The notes under the pieces are model-generated. The model made no database searches. It saw only the letters and a list, made by a program, of their open reading frames with translations, and was not told the origin of the DNA. Positions 51,108 through 61,339 of a DNA stretch of 64,000 nt are shown here, in pieces. The stretch is from Apricaphanius iberus (lineage: Eukaryota; Chordata; Actinopteri; Cyprinodontiformes; Aphaniidae): NCBI GenBank assembly GCA_028564705.1, contig JAPXFQ010001786.1, positions 682,001 to 746,000 of the forward strand. The letters are read 5' to 3'. Position numbers and translations under genes: made by a program. Within the stretch, counting starts at the first letter, position 1. The number at the start of each line of letters is the position of its first letter.

Positions 51108-51751
51108 TAAACGACTTCCGCTCAAAGGAACATTTGATTATTTAATTTTAAGATCAAAAAGGATTACAAATACAAGCGGCTTATCAAAAGGAGTCACTCG
51201 TCACACGGTCACAACAACACCACCCTCCTACAGCCTCTCATCCCATCTGCCATCTCTGATCTTCTCAGAGTTTCAGCCATATATATACATGTGGAGAACG
51301 ATAGTAGGTTGTCTTATTTTTTTGACACATGCACAAAACAGACAGTTTCCACACAATCAGCACATCAACATCAATCTTGTGGTTTCTTGTAGATGGTTGA
51401 CTCTTCTCCAAGCGACAGTTCTTAACGGAAGCAGCTCTGATCCTTTCACCTACTAACTGGGTGCAGGATGATGTATGCAGACGGCAGCTCCTAGTGAGAT
51501 GTGTTATACATTTCCTGCCATCCAGAGATGGGTGACCTTTTGAGATGGAACAAGATGGCCTTTCATTGCACTCACAAATACATTTTTTCTTAGCAAGGTT
51601 AAAACCACATTTCATCACCTTAGTTCAGTATCTGGAAACATCGTCAAAGCCCCTTTTCAAGGCATAACACTTAAGCAGTTAAGATTCTTTATTATGCATA
51701 CACACTTGATTATAAGCGTATATACTTTTGGTTAAATACACTTTATAATTA
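51108..51751. repeat. Unclassified 1.7-kb repeat, part B (right half)
   Basis: Aligns with 62350-63008. Shared blocks: 'TTTGATTATTTAAT', 'CCTCCTACAGCCTC', 'CATCCCATCTGCC', 'TCAACATCAATCTTGTGGTT', 'AGATGGGTGACCTTTTG' and 'AGTTAA'. It continues part A (42712-43616) once the inserted LINE is removed. Confidence 0.8.
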
Positions 51752-51759
51752 GAGTAGCA

Positions 51760-52345
51760 AACATTAATAAAAGGCACATTATAAGTAAAATATAAGGCAT
51801 AAAGGAAGTCTTTATTTTTCCCTATAGGTTTCAGCAGTTTTGCCTATCTATGCAGAAATGACCATCTTAGATTTGTCACATTTAATCCATGGGATTTCAA
51901 CACTTAATTCCTTATTATCAGGAAGTCCACACAATACAATTAAAAGCCTTCAGTTGATTCAAAATCCTGCATCAAGAGTACTGATGAATATTATAAAGAG
52001 AGGTCACATTTCTCCTGTTTTGGCTTCTCTCCATAGGTTCTGCTGGAGGTTTCTTTCTGTTAAAATGGAGTTTTTCCTCTCCATTGACGCTACATGCTTG
52101 CTCAGTATGACAAATTGCTGAGGAATTGCTGTGGTTAGAGTCTGCATGATCCGGGCACAACCTCACGTTGATGACTCAATGCAATCCGCTGGGATTCCGT
52201 ACATAGAAAACTTTTCACTGATGGGAATGTTTGTATAATTGTATTGAAATTAATTTTGTTGTAAAGTGCCTTGAGATGACATTTGTTGTGAATTGGTGCT
52301 ATATAAATAAAAGTGAATTGAAAAATTGAATTGAATATTGTTGTA
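51760..52345 (+). mobile_element. L2-like LINE 3' end with GAATT tail
   Basis: Coding scrap from 51880: 'NSLLSGSPHNTIKSLQLIQN', 'ASRVLMNIIKRGHISPVLAS' and 'LHR', the C-terminal ORF2 region. At about 52034 it switches abruptly, after an AG, into the 3' UTR ('TTCTGCTGGAGGTTTCTTTC'), so the rest of the coding was removed by deletion or splicing before insertion. The UTR continues 'GCTTGCTCAGTATGACAAAT', 'TAAAGTGCCTTGAGATGACA' and ends 'TATATAAATAAAAGTGAATT' plus GAATT repeats. Confidence 0.75.
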
Positions 52346-52756
52346 CTGTTGGTTATCACTTCCATTCTAGCAATGCAAGCTGCGTTTCAGAGCAGCTTTC
52401 CTCTGATTCAAAGTCATGACAATGCCAATCAATAAGTGGCGGGAAGACAGCAGGATAATTCCTGCTACCTATTTCCTCTTAGATAGAGCCAAAGAGAAAA
52501 TGTAAGACACTAGGACTTTTCTTGGCTTTAAGTTACTTACTTGGAGAGCACTCTCAGAATCCCATTACTTTCCTTTTTCTTTGAGGAAGGACTAAATACA
52601 TTAGAGCTATAGTTTTATCAAGTGGAACGTATAGATGAATTTCCAGGAAAAAACTGAAAGGCTTTTTTGCAAACAACGTAAATCCTACATTTACGCAGAC
52701 ACTGAGGAAGTGGGGCTTCAAGATAAATTTTAATTCTACTGGGTTTTGGTCTTTAG
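52346..52756. other. No gene recognised
   Basis: Anonymous DNA between a LINE tail and a solo LTR. Confidence 0.4.
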
Positions 52757-53069
52757 TGTCAGGTCGGACTCAGATGCAGAGACTGGCTTGGATTGGTTGT
52801 TTACAATTTTTATTAAATCCAATAAATAATAAATCCAAGGAGCACGAGACAAGGAACCACACGAGGGGAGGTTAGACGAAGAACTAGCAAAGGGAGTGGG
52901 ACACAAAGGGGTATATATAAGGCAAGACAACAAAAGGAGAACTAATTAGACAATGGACGACAGGTGACTTCAATTAAACAAATGAGGATGCAGGGTGATA
53001 GACACAGAAGGGGAGAAACAAACAGGAAGGAAGGAGTGATGTAGACAGTGACGGAGATGGATCATAACA
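52757..53069 (-). mobile_element. Solo LTR, Ty3-like (reverse orientation)
   Basis: Read on the minus strand it begins TGTTATGATCC and ends GTCCGACCTGACA. It contains a TATATATA box (plus-strand 52912-52920), and AATAAA (plus strand TTTATT at about 52809) near the end. Size (313 bp), TG...CA ends and element order fit a short Ty3-type LTR. The 5-bp flanks (TTTAG and GTCAG) do not match, so the site may have changed after insertion. Confidence 0.65.
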
Positions 53070-53199
53070 GTCAGACCTTTTAGGGTGGTACAACAACACT
53101 CAGTACTGTAATCAATTCAGTACAAACTAGTTTATATATCTCTAAGGAGAATCACATGTTGTTGTAACTCATATTGTCCAAGTATTTTCAAAAAGTCTG
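53070..53199. other. Spacer
   Basis: No feature seen. Confidence 0.4.
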
Positions 53200-53650
53200 T
53201 TACTGATAGCTGTGAGAAGAATTTATCTCCTCTACCAAACAGTAATATATTTCTAAAAGAAACTATGAGTGAAGACATTCAGTCCCATAAAGAGGATGCT
53301 AAGTGTTGTCCATAATGTTTTCCTTTCCTCCAGACCACTCCTCCAGAGTAGTCCACAGAGCAGAACAGGCCTTCTTTATCAGCTTGTTTAGACTTTAAAA
53401 GTGGCTCTGATGCTGACACACCAACATGATGATGGCAAAAGAGATGACTCTCTCCACAACAGACCTATAAAACATATTCAGCATCATTCAAACATTGAAC
53501 GGCTGAAGCTTCCTCAAACGGCACATGGTCTGTCCCTTCTTGGAGAGTGCTTTCCTGACTCCAATCTATTCTTTAAGCCAGGTGAAAAGTGGAATATTTA
53601 TATTTCTCCATCAACTCCACTTCTCCTCCTATGGTGGCAATAGTGTTTAA
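53200..53650 (-). mobile_element. Rex1/CR1-like LINE, C-terminal fragment
   Basis: Read leftwards, degenerate blocks correspond to the end of a CR1/Rex1-type ORF2: 'VELMEKYKYSTFHLA', 'RIDWSQESTL', 'EASAVQCLNDAEYVL'-like, 'CCGESHLFCHHHVGVSAS' and 'LKSKQADKEGLFCSVDYSGG'. In intact relatives this region reads YKYLGVYLD...LDW... and SVIFFAVVCWG. Strong decay and frame changes. Confidence 0.6.
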
Positions 53651-54504
53651 CTCGGGAGCATCTCTAGGCTATAAGAAGAACATAGGCTTGATATAGACAA
53701 GATGTGATTTTTTAAGGGTTTTAGGGGTTGTAAGGTGCCTAAATTATTATTTATTTTCCAATGTATGTCAAAACAGTGTAACAATCATCCAATGTACAGT
53801 GGAAAATTACATCTGAAAACAGCAAAACCAAACAGTTCAATCAATCTTTTTCATTTGCTTATGTTTGTGTCATTTTTATGTTCTTTACTTGAAGTCTTCC
53901 TTTCCTCCCATTTTTCTTTTTGCTTTTTCCATATATTTCCTTAAAGCAATAAACTACCAAAAAAGTAATTCTGTATTAGATACCTCACAAACATGAGTAC
54001 ATACTGCCCTTCATGCACTGGTCACCTATTGCTGTCTCTGCTAATTCGGCTACAATGGTCTCTCTCTTTCTTTATTTCTAGCTGTTGTCTCTCTTCTTCC
54101 TCGTATCGCTTGGTCTTCTCCCATCATTGGTATTGTGTTAATTAGCCTGTTTAGCTCTAACAATAATGTAATAACTGGTAATGAGCATGTGATGCAAAGC
54201 AAGGCCTTACTTATTTAATTGATTATTGACATACATTCAAACAAGCAACCCACTTGTTGCACTGTATAAACCAGTTTCAAATTTGCTTCTATCCATACTT
54301 TCATAGGTGTTATGATTGTTGGAATTCAATTACTTTTTTGATTCATTATGTGTAACACAGTGTTGGGCCACATAAGTAGAACCCTCAAGATAGGTTGTGT
54401 GCCTAAATATTATTTTATTAATCTAATAAAACTTGGATTTTTTGCATAGTGCCAAATTACATAAATGTGAAAGGATATTCAATATTATTTAATTTAAAGA
54501 AGTA
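53651..54504. other. No gene recognised
   Basis: AT-rich intergenic sequence. Frames of 60-80 codons (e.g. 53735-53944) lack motifs. Confidence 0.45.
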
Positions 54505-54559
54505 CTGATCGGACGGAGAAAGAAAAAGCCCAGAGGGACAGTGCTTGTTATTCATGATG

Positions 54560-54930
54560 GAAATGAGAAATGTTTCTTCATGCTGCAACTGCTGATATCC
54601 CTCTCAGACAATCTGAAATTCTAAAACAAGACTTTCTCAGCTTACTGCTGAAACTGAACAACCTCAAGTTAGAGTTTTTTATTGCTGGCCCAATCCCTGC
54701 GGCTTAAATGGACGAAGAGTTCAGTAGAATTCGCTCAATTAATACGATCCTGAAGTCTACCTGTGCTGGACGCTCAATTAAATTTGTAAACTTTAAAGTC
54801 TTCTGTGGAGCTAGGCACCTATTTACAAGAAGTGAACACAGCCTCAAAAGCAAGGGTAAGAGAATCTTTCTTTCGAGCTTGTTTTCCTATATGTACTCCA
54901 AGGTACAACTTTGTTCTCAAACAAAAATGT
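54560..54930 (+). pseudogene. L2-like copy 2 ORF1 (SGNH-esterase type), broken
   Basis: Blocks: 'ADIPLRQSEILKQDFLSLLL', then 'LNNLKLEFFIAGPIPAA', then an open stretch from 54708 with 'EFSRIRSINTILKSTCAGRS' and 'IKFVNFKVFCGARHLF'. These correspond to the esterase core and late blocks of L2/CR1 ORF1p. The catalytic D-x-x-H block ('DGLHLN') seen at 11480 is not visible here. Confidence 0.6.
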
Positions 54931-55224
54931 GAGCAGCACCAATTGACCCTGAACAGGCAGACTCAGTTCCCTTAGCTGAGATAACGAACGGGAAGCAAGG
55001 ACATCACCACTCCACACTTATTTCATCCACAGCTGGGATAACAGCCTCTCCAACTGACCTTGGTCAGGCAGACTCGGCTCCCTCCAGAGAAAGATCAACT
55101 GATGAAAAGACAACAGATATGAACAGTCCTCCACACCTTCATCATCATCAACACCAATTGTTTCCCCACTTAAGTCTTTCTCCGATGCCCTTCAAAGTCG
55201 AGTAAACAAAGGGATTCTTTTAAC

Positions 55225-55312
55225 TTACTATTGTATTGAAATTACTTTTTTTGTAAAGTGTCTTGAAGTGACATCTGTTATGATATTTTAAATAAAAATG
55301 AATTGAATTGAA
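55225..55312 (+). repeat. 88-bp LINE 3'-tail insertion with TTTTAAC duplication
   Basis: 'TTGTATTGAAATTACTTTTT', 'GTAAAGTGTCTTGAAGTGAC' and 'ATGAATTGAATTGAA' are the last bases of the GAATT-tailed 3'-UTR family. TTTTAAC occurs on both sides (55218-55224 and 55313-55319) and only once at the corresponding place in copy 1. Confidence 0.85.
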
Positions 55313-56587
55313 TTTTAACACCCAAAATTGGACCACACCTGGCCCCTGGTTATCAGCAGTGTGGCACACCCCTACAACTTGTTCTATCTGATATCGACCG
55401 GACACTACCACCAAACCCACTGCCCACTAAGATGTGTCCGGTCATTTTGAAAGGAAAATCCCAGTAATTTAAAAATAAATAGATCCCCACACACTAAAAT
55501 TACATTTAACTGAACAGTACAGACTTTAAAAATAATATATTGCAAAAATTATTTCTCAATCACCAAAAGACATATTAAAGTAGCTACATTAAATTTGAGG
55601 ACTCTGTCAGGAAAGTCTCTCCTAATCAATGATTTTCTCTTTACAAAAGATATACTCTGTCATAAACCTGGTTAGATGGGAATACAGAACATGCTGTTCT
55701 AATAGAACCTTGTCCCACAGATTGTTACTTTATTAGTGAGAGCAGAAAAAACCTTGCCTTGCTACAATCTTTCATAACTCTCTAAACTTTAAAAAGGTAT
55801 CACTAGGTGAATTTGATTCCTTTGAATACCTGGCTATTGAGACAAATGAGCCAAAGAAAATCCTATTTCTAAACATATATAGACCACCAAACCTAACACA
55901 AACATTTTTAATGATTTCAACTACCTTTGCTCTGCAATATTAATAATTGCGGGAGATTTCAACATCCATACTGACAACCCCCGAGATAGAGGAACAAAAG
56001 CATTAAATGATAAACTTCGACCTAACCCAGTACATTAATGAACCAACGCACAACCCGGGACATACTCTGGAACTACTTATTAGCAAAGGCTTAAATATCT
56101 CCAACATTGCGGAAACTAATATTACATTATCTGACCATTTCTGTATCTGATTTGAAAGCAACATCTTAGCTAAAATATCTAATCACAGTAAGGCCACTGG
56201 TAAAAAAACGCTTTGTCAAAGAAAATTCAGCTGAAAACTTTAAGTTGATGTGCACTCCCAATCCCCAACATCCACCAACAGTAAACAAACTGACGGATGA
56301 TTTCTCTCCAAAATTTCAGACATCATGGATAAGATTGCTTAATTTAAGGTTAAAACTGTCTTGTGTAGAAAGAAGTCTCCATGGAGAAATGATCCAATGG
56401 TATGCAGTGAAAAAAGGGAATGACGACAAGCCAAGAGAAAATGGCGGAAAACTTGGCTCCAGGTTCATTATGAAATATATAAAGAGAGACTGAGCAAATG
56501 TTAATTAACCTTGAAAGGTGCAAGTCAATCATTCTTCTCTGAAATTATTCACAGAAACATCAATAATGCAAGGACATATTTCCTACA

Positions 56588-57560
56588 GTGGAGAAATTAA
56601 CTACTCCTCCTGTGACAGTAGCCCCTGAACTAAGCTCCATCAGGGCCTGCAACAAATTTGCTAACTTCTTTACTGAAAAGATCTTGAACATCAGAATGTC
56701 AAATAGTACATCAGTTTCAACCCCACTATCAATGGTGTTCCCAGTTAACACCCATGCTGAGAAAATGACAGATTTCCAAAAAATAGACCAATCGAGCCTT
56801 AATGAAATTATTGGGAAACTAAGCTCTTCCACCTGCTGCTTGGATATCTTACCAACAGGTTTTCTTTAAAAAGTCCTTCCAGTCATCAGGGCGGATCTGA
56901 TCCAAATAGTTAACTCATCCCTCCTGTTAGTTGTTTTCCAACAAGTCTTAAAAGCAGCAGTTATAAAATCAATACAAAAAAAGAAGAATCTAGACAGCTA
57001 CAGACCAATCTCTAATCTCCCATTTATCTGTAAAAATACTGAAAAAGCTGAATTCCAACAGTTAAACAGCTTTTTAAGAAAGAACAACCACTTTGATAGT
57101 TATCAGTCTGGTTTACTTAAGCATTACAGCACTGAGACAGCCCTTGTCAAAGTTTTCAATGACATCCGTGTAAATACTAACTGTGATAAAACCACAGTAC
57201 TGGTACTGTTAGATCTCAGTGCGGAGTTTGACAATGTTGATCATCATATATTCCTGGAACATCTAGAGATCTGGGTTGGACTCTCTGGTACTGCACTCGA
57301 CTGGTTAAAATCCTACCTCAAGAACAGGAACTTCTCCAAGTCAATAAGCAAATACTTATCACAAGTAACAGAAATCACATGCGTTGTCCCCAAGGGCTCC
57401 ATGCCGGAGCCCCTCCTATTTAGCATTTACATTCTCCCACTAAGTCAGATAATAACAACAAATAATATTAACTAGCAAAACTATGCCGATGACACTCAAC
57501 TTAATATCTCAATGTCATCAGGTGACATTGAACCTGTCCAAATCCTCACTAAATGCATTG
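56588..57560 (+). pseudogene. L2-like copy 2 reverse transcriptase, broken
   Basis: The pre-RT block 'VTVAPELSSIRACNKFANFF' and 'EKMTDFQKIDQSSLNEIIGK' leads into RT blocks: 'LDSYRPISNL' (56985), '[19 protein letters not shown]' (57100), 'KTTVLVLLDLSAEFDNVDHH' (57185), 'GTALDWLKSYLKNRNF' (57290), a degraded 'CVVPKGSMPEPLLF' for the GVPQGSVLGPLLF loop, and YADD at 57483. The first catalytic Asp (LLDLS) and YADD remain, but stops interrupt the frame. Confidence 0.75.
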
Positions 57561-58490
57561 AGCAAATTCAGTTGAATGTTCCGTAATTTCCTCCAACTAA
57601 ACAAAAACAAACCTCCAGTGTCACATTAAGGCAATAACAAGGTCAGCCTTCTATCACCTGAGGAACATTTCTAGGATTAAAGGACTGATTATGCAAGGAG
57701 ATCCAGAAAAACTCATCCATGCATTTATCTCTAGCCACCTTGATTACTATAACAGTATCTTCAAAGGTCTGCCTAAAAAAACAGACAGCTGCAGCTAATC
57801 CAGAATGCTGCTGCTCGTGTTCTCACTAGAACTAAGAAAGCAGAACACATCACCCCAGTTCCAAAGTGCTTACACTGACTCCCTGTAGCTCACAGAATCG
57901 ATTTCAAAGTGCTTTTATTAGTCTATAAATCACTGAATTGGTTAGCACCAGAGTACATTAGAGATCTGCCTTAACGGTACAAATCATCCAGATCACTCAG
58001 GTCCTCCAGCTCTAGTCTGCTGAACGTCCCTAGAACCAGAACCAAACATGGAGAAGCAGCTTTTAGTTTCTATTCTCCCCACGTCCGGAACAAACTGCCA
58101 GATGAATGCAAAGCTGCAGATTCACTGAACTCTTTGAATATAAAATAAAAACTTATTTATTTATTTAGACTTGCTTAGTAGTGATTTTGCTTTTATTTTT
58201 TGAATTACTGTTATTGCTTTTAATAAACTGCAAAATGTTTTCATTAATTGATTCTTGTGTTTTATCTGTTTTTAATTTTCAAACTTTTACATAAATTTTA
58301 TTTGATAAATTTTATTTTATGCTTCAATTACTAAATGTTATCTTTTAGTGATTCTCTGTTTTAATTTTCTCACTTTTGTCATATATTTGGTTTCTTTACC
58401 ACTGAATCCTGTAAAGCCCCTTAAATTACTTTATGTTGAAAGTGTGCTATATAAATAAAATCGCCTTGCCTTCCCTTGCCTTGCCAGCTT

Positions 58491-59523
58491 AAAGTGAAAC
58501 TTAAAGGACAAAATGGCACATTTAATTGAATCTGAAATAAATGTAGTGAATATTTCTGTATTGAAACTGACTTTTTTTTCTAAATTCAAAATAACATAAC
58601 TCACAAGTTTTCACACTTCCATTAATTTTTACAATAGAAATTCGATTTTTCAACACCACCATTTTTTAAAGAGTTGTGCAAGCGCAGGAGACGCAGGTAT
58701 TCAGGGACACATGTCGCTTTGAGTTGTTGTTGAGTCGGGCCATTTTACAACCTACTTTCAAAACCAGCAAACAATGTCATTTGTACATTTTGTATATGTC
58801 TTTTGTTCAAAAATGTCCTCGTATTACAACAAAATCCACTGCTATAGCTTTTGATAAAGTCATGGCAGTCCTCCTGTTGTTAGTCTTGCATGGTCCCGTT
58901 CCAGTGGGATGTGTCTAGAAAGAGATCTGCAACAGATGCCAGAACTCCCTCAGCTGACTATTGTAGATGGAAAAGAGAAGCAGCTGTCCCCTGAGTTCCC
59001 CTGGAAAAACTGTAGGACCAGCTGCCATATTGTGGTGGTTTCAAGTCCAAAACAACCTATGTGTAAACAAATGTGACCATTTTGATACATATTAAACTAA
59101 AACAGTTTTCTTAAAAGTTGATGGTAGCTCTCTTCATAAACTCCAATGCATGTACAATAGATTAGAGGGTAAGACACAAAAGGTGTATTTCAAATACTCA
59201 TATGGACATAGTTTAAAGCCAAATTGACTGGTAACATCCAAAAGTCAAACAAAGTTACATATGACAAATTACAAATAATTAATTCACAAAACTTCTCCTG
59301 AGTCTTTAAATGATGCCTGTGGACTAATTTATTTGGCAACTTGTGTTAGAGGAGTGACAAATTCCAATTGTTAGATGTCAGTGGAAGCTGTAACCCTCAT
59401 GTGTTTCATATTCAGCACAGCATGGACATGATTTCTGTGTCCCTATCATTCATTCAGTTAGCGTGTTTCAGAAAATAAGCTGGAACCAGGGCAACATGCT
59501 GACAGGAAACAGAAATGTTAGGG
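58491..59523. other. About 1 kb without recognised genes
   Basis: AT-rich DNA. An 80-codon frame at 58676-58918 has no identifiable domain. Confidence 0.45.
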
Positions 59524-61195
59524 GTTTTTTTTAAATATAATTTTGGATTTATGTGAATTATTTAATAAATCTGAACTTTTTTTCCTGTTCTCCCTCCCCT
59601 CTTCTCCTCCCTTAATAAGCAAACTATTAATTCTATAAAACTAAGATAAATAATAAAACAAAAAGGAAGGAAAGGTTGAAAATAATAATAATAAATAAAT
59701 TATTATATATATATATATAGATATTGATAACAGTTATATGAGGAATTTCAAGGGTGTTTCTCAAGACATAATATCATACCTTCCACTTCCTCAGAGCCTC
59801 CTCCTGCTGAAGCAAATTACCAATATCAACATCAACTTAAAAAGGTTTCCAGATTTCATCAAAAACTTGACGTTTCCGTTTAATAATGTACATTATCTTT
59901 TCCAATGTCCTGTTTAATAACATCTCGATAATCCATCTTCCACTACTTCCAACAAGGACGCTGGAGGTGGTAAAGGAATTTTTTTTAATAAATAAATAAA
60001 TTTGGGCAGAATATACATTTTTAGGATATTTATCCTTCCAATAATTGCAAGTGGTAACGATGTCCAGTTTTCTAGAAACGTGGCTGTAATTTCCTGTAGT
60101 GAGTCTTAATTTATTTGATATTCTTTGTTCACCTCAGGAAGGATTTTAATACCCAAATATTGTTATGTGGGATTAAAAGGAGACACACAGATATTCTTAT
60201 TTAACCTATCTGATTCATAAAGCAACATTACAGACGATTTTGTGTAATTAACTGTATCAAGATATTTTCCCAAAGTTATCAATAAGATCTACAAGTGCTG
60301 GAATGGAGCTATTCAAATTTTTAAGAAACAAAATGACCTTGTTAGCAAAAAGTGCTACCTTATCTTCCATCTAATCCCCCAAAATTCCATAGATATCTGT
60401 TTGCGCCCTAATTGCTAAGGCAAGTGGTTCTATCGCAAGAACAAACAACAATGGGGATAGAGGGCTTTCCTCCATGCAGCTTCTAGAAATACTCAAGCGT
60501 TTAGAGACCACATTATTTGTTAAGACTTTCTGCCGTGAGTCATGTAAAAAAGCAATCTGACCCATTTACAAAATCTATCTCCAAATCCAAAGCGAGTGAG
60601 CAACTTGAACTGCTAAGGCCGTTCGACCGAGTCATGAAGAAATTTGTCCACTTCAGCTGGAGTTTGGAAGAGGTGAGATCTGTCATCATGTGTCACCAGA
60701 AGTTGTGCTGGGAAGATGATTCTGTGTTTATTGCATAGCTTCTTTCGCACCTCATTATAAATGCGCTGCATTTTGTGCATTACAGCAGAAATATCTGGGT
60801 AGAAGCGAACTTGCTTGTTGTCATAAAGGATTTTCTCTTTTATTCATGCTGCTTTAAGCACCCGCTTTTAATCTCTAAAATTAAAACATTTCATTTTGAG
60901 AGTCCTTGGATGTCCCATGTTTGAGAAATTAGAGCCAATTCTGTGCGCCCTTTTGATCAGGCAACCCCCTCTCCAAAAAACCTGCAGCATCTTGTCCCTC
61001 TGCTTTCTCCAGTAAGCTTACCAGTCTCCCATTGTAAGATCTGCTTCTACATTTCAAGTCAATTTTGTCGACTTATCTGCCGGCATAATAGGGTAAAATT
61101 GCTGGCACAGTGTGTATTTTGAATGTGTTGTGACAGCATGAACATCTGGGAAAATTGCGGCATTCAAGCTGGCATGCTTGATAGTAATATTACCA
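59524..61195 (-). mobile_element. L1/Tx1-like LINE with ORF1 end joined to RT
   Basis: Read leftwards: the C-terminal domain of ORF1 (61190-60600) with 'NFSNMGHPRTLKMKCFNF', 'VRFYPDISAVMHKMQRIYNE', 'VRKKLCNKHRIIFPAQLLV' and 'DDRSHLFQTPAEVDKFLHD'. It joins directly to the middle of ORF2 RT (60565-60371: 'VLTNNVVSKRLSISRSC', 'EESPLSPLLFVLAIEPLALA'). The thumb region (about 60240-59900) has 'QYLGIKILPEV' and 'ILPKFIYLF'. A purine-rich 3' UTR (about 59800-59536) and a short poly-A at 59524-59535 close it. The endonuclease and RT fingers are deleted. Confidence 0.75.
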
Positions 61196-61339
61196 CAATA
61201 TTCCAACATTCCTAAATTATAAATTTAGATTATGCCTACGCACAACAGAGGGTGATGTGATTGTGAAAATTATGCCCCTCCTGGCTAGCTGTCCGACTGA
61301 GTGACCGCACCCGACAGTCAATTTTATTTTTAGGTACTA
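61196..61339. other. Spacer
   Basis: No feature seen. Confidence 0.4.

Larger units (their letters stand above)
54505..58490 (+). mobile_element. L2/Maui-like LINE, copy 2 (forward)
   Basis: Same family as copy 1 (6219-10550). Order: ORF1 esterase remnant (54560-54900), serine-rich linker (55020-55220), an 88-bp LINE-tail insertion (55225-55312), endonuclease (55570-56160), pre-RT (56588-56869), RT (56990-57560) with 'VLVLLDLSAEFDNVDHHIFL' and 'NYADDTQLNISMSS', C-terminal region (57610-58140) with 'NISRIKGLIMQGDPEKLIHA' and 'VPRTRTKHGEAAFSFYSPH'-type blocks, and a 3' end of repeated CCTTG units (58463-58485). Numerous stops, so inactive. It has no piggyBac insertion: the target reads AAATTAACTAC at 56595. 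Confidence 0.85.

Noticed and set aside
58676..58918. 80-codon forward frame as a small gene
   Set aside because: No motif, no flanking structure, AT-rich neighbours. Support is insufficient.
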